Assembly (NCBI RefSeq): GCF_009766095.1
Contig: NZ_LMUD01000016.1
Location: 544,296 to 577,670, forward strand
DNA length: 33,375 bases
Source of the DNA: Granulicella sp. S190
Lineage (GTDB): Bacteria; Acidobacteriota; Terriglobia; Terriglobales; Acidobacteriaceae
Direction of reading: 5' to 3'
The position numbers and the translations under genes are program-made. The notes below the pieces were generated by a model that saw only the letters and a program-made list of their open reading frames with translations, searched no databases and had not been told where the DNA came from. Shown here in pieces: positions 1-6,888 of the stretch. The number at the start of each line of letters is the position of its first letter. The first letter of the stretch is position 1.

Positions 1-1967
1 TTGAGGAGCGGCTCGGGGAGGGTGAGGGTTTCGGGGGTGAGGGTTCTGAGGACGGCGGTGAGGGCTTTTTTCTGTTCGGCGCCGGAGACGATCTCGGGGT
101 TGGGCTGGTTGTCGCCGCGGAGGTTGTAGCGGTAGTCGAGGCCGCCGATCTCTTTGATGGTGGCTTCGGTTTGATAGCGGTGGAGGAGGTAGAGGGGGAC
201 GAGGGTGTCTTCGAGCTGGGCCATGGGGGTGCCGGTGGTGATGGCGTTTTCGTTGAAGCGTGCGAGGGCTGCGGTGCGGATGGTCAGGATGCGATCGAGC
301 TCGGTGGCGGGGTCGGTGCCGTTGTCCCAGAGATGGGCGTGAGGGTGCGCGCCGCTGAAGGGTCGGGCGTCTTCGTCGGTGATGTAGAGTAGGCCCGTTT
401 TTTCGCTGGCTTCGAGGATGGCGTTGAGGGCGGCGGGGTCTTCGATGGGTTTGGAGGACTTGTCGAACTCGTGGTAGCCGTAGTCGATGGCGGTCTTGTC
501 CCAGATGCCGATGTTTACGCCGTAGCTTTCGGTGAGGGTGGGGATGCCTTCCTTGTTGAGCGTGATGTAGGGGTGTGGGTAGTCCATGACGGAGACGGAC
601 TCTTCGGGTGTGTGGGGGAAGCTGCTGGCGGCAAAGTTGTGGGCGAGGCCGAGGGTGTGGCCGGTCTCGTGCGCGGCTAGCTGACGGGTTCGGGCGAGGA
701 CCATGGCCAGCATGGGATCGTTTGATGGAGGGAGAGGCTTTCCGTTTTCGTAGGGGCTGAGGAGAGATTCGGCGATGAGGTAGTCCTGGCGGCTGCGGAG
801 GGAGCCGAGGGTTACGTTGCCCTTGATGATCTCGCCGGTGCGTGGGTCGGTGACTGCGGAGCCGTAGCTCCAGCCTCGGGTATAGCGGTGGACCCATTGG
901 ATGATGTTGTAGCGGATGTCCATGGGGTCGGCGTCGGCGGGGAGGATGTCGACGCGGAAGGTTCCTTTGGCCCAGCCGGCGGCCTGGAAGGCCTGATCCC
1001 ACCAGCGTGCGCCTTCGAGGAGTGCGGTGCGGATGGGCTCGGCTGCGCCGCGATCGACATAGTACTGGATGGGGGTGACGGCTTCGCAGCTTTGCTTGCA
1101 GGAGGGATCTTTTTTGATGAGGCGGTGGCGGATGATGAACTGCTGATCTAAGTTCGCGCCTAACGGCGCTGCGTAATCTCTGTAGCTGGTGGGGAAGTAG
1201 CCGGCGCGGGGGGCGAAGCGGCGCGGGGTGAAGCCGGGGCCGGGGAGCTCTATGAAGGACTGGTGCTCGCGGAGGGTGAGGGCGTGGGGGTCGGGGGTGA
1301 CGTTGGTGACGAACTCGGCTTTGGTGGGGTCGTCGGTGGTGAAGGTGAGGATGGATTCGACTTCGGTGTTTTTGGGGAAGGCTTTGGTGGCGTCGAGGGC
1401 GATGGTGGAGCGAGTGAGGTCGAGCTTATAGGCGCCCTGTTTGGTGGCGGTGAGGATTTCGCCTACGCCGTGGGCATCGCGGAGGTAGAAGTCTGTCGCG
1501 TCGATGAGGACAGCGCCGCTGGGGTCTTCCGCTTCGACTTTGAAGCCGTAGAAGATGGACTCTGGGAAGGACTGGCGGACGGCGAGGCGCTCCAGCGGAT
1601 CGGTGGCGGTGCTGCGGAAGCTTTGATTGGGTTCGACGAGGAGAACTTTGGGGCCGGTGCGCTCGAAGTGGAGGATTTCTCCGGAGGAGATCTGGCCGCG
1701 GTCGAGGAAGAGGTCGTTGGAGCCGGTTCCGTAGGGGAGGGAGTGGGTATAGAGGAGGTCGGGGCTTCGGCCGTTGGCGTCGAGGTGAGGGATCTCGAGG
1801 TAGAGCTTGCCGGACTTGGCATCCCAGTCGAGCGGAAGGAAGCCGTCGAGATGTTTCATGCCGGTGGTTTTGGCGGCGATGGTTGTTGCGGAAGGACTCT
1901 GTGCGGGGAGGGTCGCGGTAAGTGTTGCGGCGAGGGCGACGAGGGCCAGGGTCGGGCGGATGGGCAT
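1..1967 (-). CDS. Zinc-dependent metalloprotease, DUF5117/DUF4953 type (partial, runs off left edge)
   Basis: The frame stays open from an ATG at 1967 to the left edge, giving about 655 residues without a stop, so the C-terminus is missing. The first about 22 residues are a hydrophobic, Ala/Leu-rich signal peptide ending near PAQS, so the protein is exported. Around residues 433-443 it reads AHETGHTLGLAHN, a complete HExxHxxGxxH zinc site of metzincin type, with E434 as the catalytic base. The N-terminal part, with segments such as GTGSNDLFLDRGQ and PLERLAVRQSFPES, matches what I know of the large DUF5117/DUF4953 bacterial metalloproteases, usually 800-900 aa. The likely role is a periplasmic or secreted peptidase of unknown substrate. 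The zinc site is certain; the family name rests on recall. Confidence 0.9.
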   Translation of the reverse strand, partial: MPIRPTLALVALAATLTATLPAQSPSATTIAAKTTGMKHLDGFLPLDWDAKSGKLYLEIPHLDANGRSPDLLYTHSLPYGTGSNDLFLDRGQISSGEILHFERTGPKVLLVEPNQSFRSTATDPLERLAVRQSFPESIFYGFKVEAEDPSGAVLIDATDFYLRDAHGVGEILTATKQGAYKLDLTRSTIALDATKAFPKNTEVESILTFTTDDPTKAEFVTNVTPDPHALTLREHQSFIELPGPGFTPRRFAPRAGYFPTSYRDYAAPLGANLDQQFIIRHRLIKKDPSCKQSCEAVTPIQYYVDRGAAEPIRTALLEGARWWDQAFQAAGWAKGTFRVDILPADADPMDIRYNIIQWVHRYTRGWSYGSAVTDPRTGEIIKGNVTLGSLRSRQDYLIAESLLSPYENGKPLPPSNDPMLAMVLARTRQLAAHETGHTLGLAHNFAASSFPHTPEESVSVMDYPHPYITLNKEGIPTLTESYGVNIGIWDKTAIDYGYHEFDKSSKPIEDPAALNAILEASEKTGLLYITDEDARPFSGAHPHAHLWDNGTDPATELDRILTIRTAALARFNENAITTGTPMAQLEDTLVPLYLLHRYQTEATIKEIGGLDYRYNLRGDNQPNPEIVSGAEQKKALTAVLRTLTPETLTLPEPLL

Positions 1968-2054
1968 GTTTTTGTTTTACACCAGCGAGGTGGCGGTGGT
2001 GACGCATTTCATGAGTGGGCGACGAGTAAAGACGATATGTCTCGAGAGAGACGC

Positions 2055-2966
2055 TTACGCTTCCAGCCACTCCAACCGGCGTGGTTTCCAGGCCAGGGAC
2101 TGCTTCGCCTTGGCATTGGAGGCTCCGCTTAATTTGGTCGCGTAGTATACGGTGTCTGCTCCTGCACTCGCGGCTACGTCTGCTTCGCTCATGCGCAGGG
2201 GGGCGGGAGCGCCCAGGAACTTCGCGAAGGCCGGCAACCATAGGGACTGCGGCGAAGGATCATCATCCACCAAGTTGTAGACGCCGGGTCTGGCGGTGAG
2301 TGCGGCTACGGTTGCAGTCGCAGCATCGTCGATGTGCACGAAGGATGAGACCCCTTCGCCGTTACCCACCACGGGAATCTGTTGACGCATGATCATGTTC
2401 GCCACGGATTGTCCGGGGTAGTACCACGTGTTCGGTCCGTAGAAGAACCCATACCGTAGCGCTACTCCGTCGATTTGCTCAGAGCTGAAGAGCCTCGCTT
2501 CGATCTCTGTGTAGGTCTGTGCGCTGGACGCGACGCCTGGGGATGCCTCGAGATCCAAAGGAGAGGACTCGTCGGCCAAAGTTCCTTCAGCTGCCTTCAA
2601 GAAGAATCCGCTGGCCTGCTGCAGATACCGGCGCACGCCGCTTGCGATGGCGGCACGAAACAGGTTGCCTCCTCCTTCGATCCTCAGCCTCCTGTCGCCT
2701 GCGGCATATTGGGGCATATCGCCGAGTTCCCTGGGCAACGACGTCAGTTGATCGATGACCGCCTCTGGGTTTGCGCGCTGCAGAGCGGCCTGCAGGGCAG
2801 AGGCGTCGAAGGCGTCGACGATCACTGCTTCACCCCCCTGGCTCTCCAGCTTCTTCGCTCGCACCGCGCTTGTTGTCATGCCCACCACGGAGTGTCCCTG
2901 CCTGAGCAGCTCCGCGATCAAAGGTTCGCCGATTGCTCCGCTTGCTCCTGCCACGAATACGCGCAT
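2055..2966 (-). CDS. NAD-dependent epimerase/dehydratase family protein (extended SDR)
   Basis: A 303-aa protein starting MRVFVAGASGAIG, the Rossmann GxxGxxG nucleotide-binding turn of extended or atypical SDRs, at the very N-terminus. The following strand (VVGMTTSAVRAKKLESQGG) and the segment VIDQLTSLPRE fit NmrA/epimerase-like proteins. The segment YGFFYGPNTWYYPGQSVANMI resembles the substrate-side loop of extended SDRs. A canonical YxxxK is not obvious, so catalysis may be atypical or the protein may only sense NAD(P). It is a single minus-strand gene, with the metalloprotease start 87 bp beyond its stop. Substrate unknown; likely cytoplasmic. Confidence 0.85.
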   Translation of the reverse strand: MRVFVAGASGAIGEPLIAELLRQGHSVVGMTTSAVRAKKLESQGGEAVIVDAFDASALQAALQRANPEAVIDQLTSLPRELGDMPQYAAGDRRLRIEGGGNLFRAAIASGVRRYLQQASGFFLKAAEGTLADESSPLDLEASPGVASSAQTYTEIEARLFSSEQIDGVALRYGFFYGPNTWYYPGQSVANMIMRQQIPVVGNGEGVSSFVHIDDAATATVAALTARPGVYNLVDDDPSPQSLWLPAFAKFLGAPAPLRMSEADVAASAGADTVYYATKLSGASNAKAKQSLAWKPRRLEWLEA

Positions 2967-3063
2967 TGGATCAGTCCTTTCGACACACGGATGGATGATA
3001 GCAAGACGACGGTGCGTTCGTCTGGCTGCGTAAAGACAGTCGCTTCGAGGAGGTTATCGGGTG

Positions 3064-3849
3064 TTATCGGTTGCGGGTGGTCTGCCAGGCTTTGGCGTAG
3101 CGCCAGCTGGTGTAGGTGGAGTGGTAGAGGTGGAGCAGGAGGCCTTCGCGGCCGTCGAGGAAACCGAGGCGGAGGAGATAGTTTTGGAAGAAGGTAAGGG
3201 TGGGGAGGATGAGGACGTTGTTGAGAAGTGCGAAGAGGGAGCGGCTGGTGTGTCCCTTTTCGATGACGGTCTGGGCGCCGAGGGTGCTGTAGCGGTTGAG
3301 GGTTTCGATGTAGCTTTCGAGGGTGGGGTAGGCGTGATGGATGATGTCGTGTTTGAGGGTTTCGATGGTTCCGTCGAGGGTGATGGTCTCGTGGACGGGC
3401 CGGTCGGTGAAGCGCGCGGGTGGAGCGAAGTTGGCGGAGTGACGGCGGAAGAGGCGGAGGTGGGTGTCGGGGTAGTATCCGCCGTGACGCATCCAGCGAC
3501 CGAGGAAGAGGTTGCGGCGGCGAAGGAGATAGGCGTCGGCGCTGGGGCTGGCGGAGAGCAGGGCGCCGATTTCGGACTGCAGCTCGGGGGTGAGGGTTTC
3601 GTCGGCGTCGAGCGAGAGGATCCAAGGGCTGGTGCAACGCTCGATGGCGAAGTTTTTCTGCCGGGCAAAGCCCTGCCAAGGTTCGAGGAAGAGTTTGGCT
3701 TTGAAGGAGGCGGCGATTTCCAGGGTGCGGTCGGTGGAGCCGGAGTCGACGACGATGATCTCGTCGGCGAATTGTACGCTCGCGAGGGTGCGGGCCAGGT
3801 TGGCCTCTTCGTTGAGCGTGATGATGGCTACGGACAGCTTCGGTGGCAT
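3064..3849 (-). CDS. Glycosyltransferase family 2 (WaaE/KdtX-like)
   Basis: The protein begins MPPKLSVAIITLNEEANLART, the standard GT-A N-terminal strand of family 2. It continues with FADEIIVVDSGSTDRT, where DSGSTD is the nucleotide-sugar loop, and LSLDADETLTPEL, which holds the DxD-type metal site. This arrangement matches WaaE/KdtX-like beta-glycosyltransferases of lipopolysaccharide core or glycan assembly, typically about 250-260 aa; this one is 261 aa. I prefer the ATG at 3849 because family homology begins there. An in-frame TTG at 3873 would add eight residues and lies inside the purine-rich stretch that could serve as the ribosome site. Cytoplasmic or peripheral membrane; acceptor unknown. 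Confidence 0.88.
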   Translation of the reverse strand: MPPKLSVAIITLNEEANLARTLASVQFADEIIVVDSGSTDRTLEIAASFKAKLFLEPWQGFARQKNFAIERCTSPWILSLDADETLTPELQSEIGALLSASPSADAYLLRRRNLFLGRWMRHGGYYPDTHLRLFRRHSANFAPPARFTDRPVHETITLDGTIETLKHDIIHHAYPTLESYIETLNRYSTLGAQTVIEKGHTSRSLFALLNNVLILPTLTFFQNYLLRLGFLDGREGLLLHLYHSTYTSWRYAKAWQTTRNR

Positions 3850-3990
3850 GATGGCTATCCCATCCTCCCTCAAGAGGGAGCGGCTTCTCAGGATTGTGAG
3901 TTTTCTACCCTGGGCAGGTGGGCTTGAGTAGTGGAGTCATTCTAGCCTGATTTGCGTGAAAAGCTGTCGATTTGTTTTTAGGGGTGCCGT

Positions 3991-4329
3991 CTAGGGGAGG
4001 GTGATGGAGGGATCGGCGAGGTGTTCGCGGAGGAGGCGCTGGACGAGGGTTTTGAGATCTTCACCGGTCTTTGCGAGGGAGAAGGTCGCGGTGGCTTCGG
4101 CCCAGTCGAGCTTGAAGCTGGTGGCCTGAGCGGAGATCCAAACCTGACGGATGGGGGTGTTGGGAGTGATGACGAACTTGCTGGAGCCGTTCTCGAAGAG
4201 GATGTTCATGACGCCGTTGTTGTCTTCGAACTCGAAGCCCGCGTCGTCGTCCTCGGCAGAGATGAGGGATTGCTTGAGGGACTCGAGGGCTTTGTCGGAC
4301 TCGCGGCGGAAGGTAGCTTCGTCGATCAT
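3991..4329 (-). CDS. cyaY: Frataxin-like iron donor/regulator CyaY
   Basis: A 112-aa protein with the frataxin pattern in order: an N-terminal helix (FRRESDKALESLKQSL), an acidic edge (EDDDAGFEFED), the GVMNILFENGSSKFVITPNTP strand-turn-strand (quoted in part: GVMNILFENG, FVITPNTP), the hallmark RQVWISAQATSF, and a C-terminal helix (DLKTLVQRLLREHL). Bacterial CyaY is 105-110 aa and binds iron through its acidic ridge, modulating Fe-S cluster assembly on IscS/IscU. No isc or suf genes are nearby. It is divergent from the fluoride antiporter, with 152 bp between starts, and the antiporter's riboswitch occupies part of that gap. No strong Shine-Dalgarno precedes the ATG. Confidence 0.88.
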   Translation of the reverse strand: MIDEATFRRESDKALESLKQSLISAEDDDAGFEFEDNNGVMNILFENGSSKFVITPNTPIRQVWISAQATSFKLDWAEATATFSLAKTGEDLKTLVQRLLREHLADPSITLP

Positions 4330-4405
4330 AGGTTTAGTTTAGCTGAGGCGATTCTGTTTGTTGCTTCGCGCTGGAGCCGCTGGTAGTCTTGGTCTATCAA
4401 TTTCT

Positions 4406-4476
4406 GGCGATGGAGTTCGCCTGAACCGCCGGTTCCTCCCTGGAACTGCGCTGATGACTCCTACATCCTGTAGGAG
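4406..4476 (+). promoter_or_regulatory. Fluoride riboswitch (crcB motif) upstream of the CLC-F gene
   Basis: The segment starts with GGCGATGGAGTTCGCC (4406-4421), which matches the conserved first stem and ATGG loop of the fluoride aptamer. It is followed by TGAACCGC, a short GGTTCC/GGAACT hairpin, and the conserved ending CTGATGACTCCTAC (4451-4464). The gene directly downstream is a fluoride antiporter, which fits the known targets of this RNA. The order and lengths fit the published aptamer class as I know it; I could not run a covariance search. Fluoride binding should raise expression of the antiporter. Confidence 0.93.
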
Positions 4477-4481
4477 GACGC
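4458..4481 (+). promoter_or_regulatory. Expression platform: hairpin sequestering the Shine-Dalgarno site
   Basis: The conserved aptamer tail CTCCTAC (4458-4464) is perfectly complementary to GTAGGAG (4470-4476), which overlaps the ribosome-binding AGGAGG (4472-4477) four bases before the ATG at 4482. The loop is ATCCT. Without ligand the tail would be free to pair with the ribosome site. With fluoride the tail is held in the aptamer and the site is exposed, so the sequence predicts translational ON control. No U-tract follows, which argues against transcription termination. Confidence 0.8.
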
Positions 4482-6263
4482 ATGCCCAAAGATAGTTCAG
4501 GAAGATTAGCGACAGAGCAGTTACGCCTTCTGCTTGACCTTATGCGCTGGTTGCCGATCGCGAGTGCGGTTGGGATGATGGCGGGGTCGGCCTCGGCGTT
4601 GCTTCTGTGGTCGCTTGAGTTAGCGACTGAGGTTCGCGAGGCGCACCGATGGCTGATTGTCCTGCTGGCACCGGCGGGTCTCCTGGTCGGCTACCTCTAC
4701 AAGTACCTGGGAAGTTCGGTGGAGGCGGGCAACAATTTAATTCTCGAAGAGGTACACGATCCGAAGGCGACTATCCCGCTCAGGATGACTCCGCTGATTT
4801 TGATTGGAACGTTCGTGACGCATCTGTTTGGAGGATCGGCGGGACGCGAGGGAACGGCGATCCAAACGGGAGCGTCGCTTGCGGACCAGCTGACGAGGCC
4901 GTTGCGGTTGATGCCGAGAGATCGAAGGATTCTGCTGATGGCAGGTATCAGCGCGGGATTTGCGTCGGTCTTCGGGACGCCGCTGGCAGGCGCGATCTTT
5001 GGGATCGAGGTGCTGGCCTTTGGCAGGCTAAGCTACGACGCGATAGCTCCGTGCTTCTTTGCGGCATTTGTCGGCGACTTGGTAACGAAGGCCTGGGGGA
5101 TTCATCATACGATCTATAGCGTGACCGATGTGCCGCCGCTGAGGGTTGGCGGCATACTTTCATCGATGGCGGCAGGGCTGGCGTTTGGGTTGGTGGGCAT
5201 GGCATTTGCGAAGACGACACACGCGGTGTCGCACACGGCGCGACGCTGGATCTTGTCTGCTCCGTTCCGTCCGTTCGTCGGAGGGTTGATCGTCAGCGCT
5301 GCAGTGTTGTTAGTTGGAACGACGAAGTACATCGGGTTGGGAATCCCTACGATCGTTGCATCGTTCCATATGAAGCTACCGGTATATGACTTTGCAGCGA
5401 AGTTTCTTTTTACGGCGGTGACGCTGGGGACGGGCTTCAAGGGCGGCGAGGTGACGCCACTCTTTTTTATCGGCTCGACGCTGGGGAATGCGTTGTCAAG
5501 GATTTTGCCGCTGCCTTCTTCGCTGCTGGCGGGGATGGGATTTGTGGCTGTGTTCGCCGGTGCAGCGAATACTCCGATTGCTTCGACGCTGATGGCGGTG
5601 GAGCTGTTTGGCGCAGAGGCAGGTGCGTATGCGGGGATTGCTTGTGTGATCAGCTATCTGTTTTCGGGGCACTCCGGCATCTACCAGGCGCAGCGGGTGG
5701 GGAAGAGCAAACACCTGAGCGCTACGGCAGAAGAGGGAATGTCGCTGGCACTGGTGTCGAAGATGCGGGATATGCCGCCGCCAGAGATGCTGGAAGAGAT
5801 CGATGAGTTTGGATTTCTGGAGGGGAGCGTGATGGATCACCTGAGCGTACTTCGGCTTTACTTTTCCGCGTCTGAGATGAGGCGGGCGGATAACTGGTGG
5901 AAACGGCTTGCGCCGCAGAGCCTCGGCGCTTACCTGTTGCGACAGGCGAAAGAGCATGGGATTGAGCAGGCTCTGCTGCATAGAGTAATCGGCGGGTTTC
6001 TTAAGAATCAGGAGCTGATGATGGATACAGGTGAGGTTCCTCCGGCAAGGTTGCCGCAGTGCCTGGAGCTGGTAGGGGAAGAGGAGCAGCTGCAGTCATT
6101 TCTGAAGGACAATCGTGAGCATCTGCAGAAGGTGCGGATTGTTTTTCTGCGTGGCGAAGAGGCTAAGTATGAGGCTGCGATTGAGCGCGAGGAGTTGGAG
6201 CAGATGTTGGATATTAAAGAGATTGGACGGGCGGAGGACTCCGGCAGTGGTGACGGAGATTAG
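4482..6263 (+). CDS. CLC-F type fluoride/proton antiporter with a DUF190-like C-terminal domain
   Basis: A 593-aa membrane protein of the CLC family. The usual chloride-coordinating GSGIP is replaced by GNNLI (residues 83-87), a hallmark of fluoride-specific CLC-F antiporters. It keeps the gating glutamate in GREGT (121-125, E123) and the helix-N type motif GFKGGEVTPLFFIG (318-331). The transmembrane part ends near residue 410. A further 180 residues are cytoplasmic and lack CBS pairs; residues about 453-565 (LRLYFSASEMRRADNWW, AYLLRQAKEHGIEQALLHR, LEKVRI-like QKVRIVFLRG) resemble DUF190/COG1993. CLC-F proteins are usually about 400-460 aa, so this is a fusion. The role is fluoride export coupled to proton entry. 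It is controlled by the riboswitch immediately upstream. Confidence 0.92.
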   Translation: MPKDSSGRLATEQLRLLLDLMRWLPIASAVGMMAGSASALLLWSLELATEVREAHRWLIVLLAPAGLLVGYLYKYLGSSVEAGNNLILEEVHDPKATIPLRMTPLILIGTFVTHLFGGSAGREGTAIQTGASLADQLTRPLRLMPRDRRILLMAGISAGFASVFGTPLAGAIFGIEVLAFGRLSYDAIAPCFFAAFVGDLVTKAWGIHHTIYSVTDVPPLRVGGILSSMAAGLAFGLVGMAFAKTTHAVSHTARRWILSAPFRPFVGGLIVSAAVLLVGTTKYIGLGIPTIVASFHMKLPVYDFAAKFLFTAVTLGTGFKGGEVTPLFFIGSTLGNALSRILPLPSSLLAGMGFVAVFAGAANTPIASTLMAVELFGAEAGAYAGIACVISYLFSGHSGIYQAQRVGKSKHLSATAEEGMSLALVSKMRDMPPPEMLEEIDEFGFLEGSVMDHLSVLRLYFSASEMRRADNWWKRLAPQSLGAYLLRQAKEHGIEQALLHRVIGGFLKNQELMMDTGEVPPARLPQCLELVGEEEQLQSFLKDNREHLQKVRIVFLRGEEAKYEAAIEREELEQMLDIKEIGRAEDSGSGDGD

Positions 6264-6266
6264 AGT

Positions 6267-6689
6267 TTAGCCGGTGTACTCTTCACTGGCGGTCTCGGCG
6301 ATGGCCTGAGAGGGAGTGGAGTGGTGGGCGAGGAGATGGCCAGCGGCTACGGCGGCGATGCAGAGGACGACGGAGAGAACGATGTTGGCCAGGGCTCTGC
6401 CCCAGGCGCCTGACCGCATGAGGTCGAAGGTCTGCAGGCTGAAGGAGGAGAAGGTGGTGAAGCCTCCGCAAATGCCGACCATGACGAAGAGACGGAGGTT
6501 GTCGGAGACGGCGTAGCGACCGCTTTGCAGGGTGAGGGTGCCGAAGTATCCGATGACGAAGGAGCCGAGCACGTTGATGAAGATGGTGCCGAAGGGGAAC
6601 CCGACGCTGTAGGTGAGGGTGAGCCGTGTGATGGCGTAACGCAGAAGCCCGCCCAGAGCACTACCGATTGTGACCCAGAGATATGACAT
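6267..6689 (-). CDS. crcB: Fluoride channel CrcB/Fluc
   Basis: A 140-aa protein with four predicted membrane helices. It shows the Fluc motifs GGLLRYAI (residues about 13-20), GTIFINVLGSFVIGYF (34-49; the Asn in the pore-lining helix) and GICGGFTTFSSFSLQTF (about 72-88; the TTFS break that carries the central sodium and the Phe box). A single copy of this length forms an antiparallel dual-topology homodimer that lets fluoride leak out. It converges with the CLC-F gene, leaving only 3 bp between the stops. Its start is 41 bp after its own fluoride riboswitch. Confidence 0.95.
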   Translation of the reverse strand: MSYLWVTIGSALGGLLRYAITRLTLTYSVGFPFGTIFINVLGSFVIGYFGTLTLQSGRYAVSDNLRLFVMVGICGGFTTFSSFSLQTFDLMRSGAWGRALANIVLSVVLCIAAVAAGHLLAHHSTPSQAIAETASEEYTG

Positions 6690-6730
6690 CGTCTGCCTCG
6701 TTGTTCCTCAGTGTATGAAGATCGAATTGG

Positions 6731-6780
6731 CAGAGGTCATCAGCCGGATCTTTACGGCGGTTTTGGGAGACCTCATTCCC
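6731..6780 (-). promoter_or_regulatory. Fluoride riboswitch (crcB motif) upstream of crcB
   Basis: Read on the minus strand from 6780, the RNA begins GGGAATGAGGTCTCCC, the same 16-nt spacing as the aptamer's first stem-loop. It then has AAAACCGC, a GCCG/CGGC hairpin, and CTGATGACCTCTG, the conserved tail. It lies just upstream of the crcB start. It diverges more from consensus than the copy at 4406 (ATGAGG in place of ATGGxG). No clear anti-Shine-Dalgarno pairing was found, so the expression platform is unresolved. Confidence 0.85.
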
Positions 6781-6888
6781 ATTTAACTTATCGTATCAGT
6801 ACTGATGTGTGCGGACTGGAAAGATGCTGTTGCAAAAAGATGGCCGCCCGAAGTTTCAGGCGGCCGTTGAGGAAGGACATCGCGACGA

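Noticed and set aside
1263..2132. 289-aa plus-strand open frame
   Set aside because: It is antisense to the metalloprotease, Gly/Glu/Val-rich with no domain; a high-GC shadow.
3061..3927. 288-aa plus-strand open frame
   Set aside because: Antisense shadow of the glycosyltransferase.
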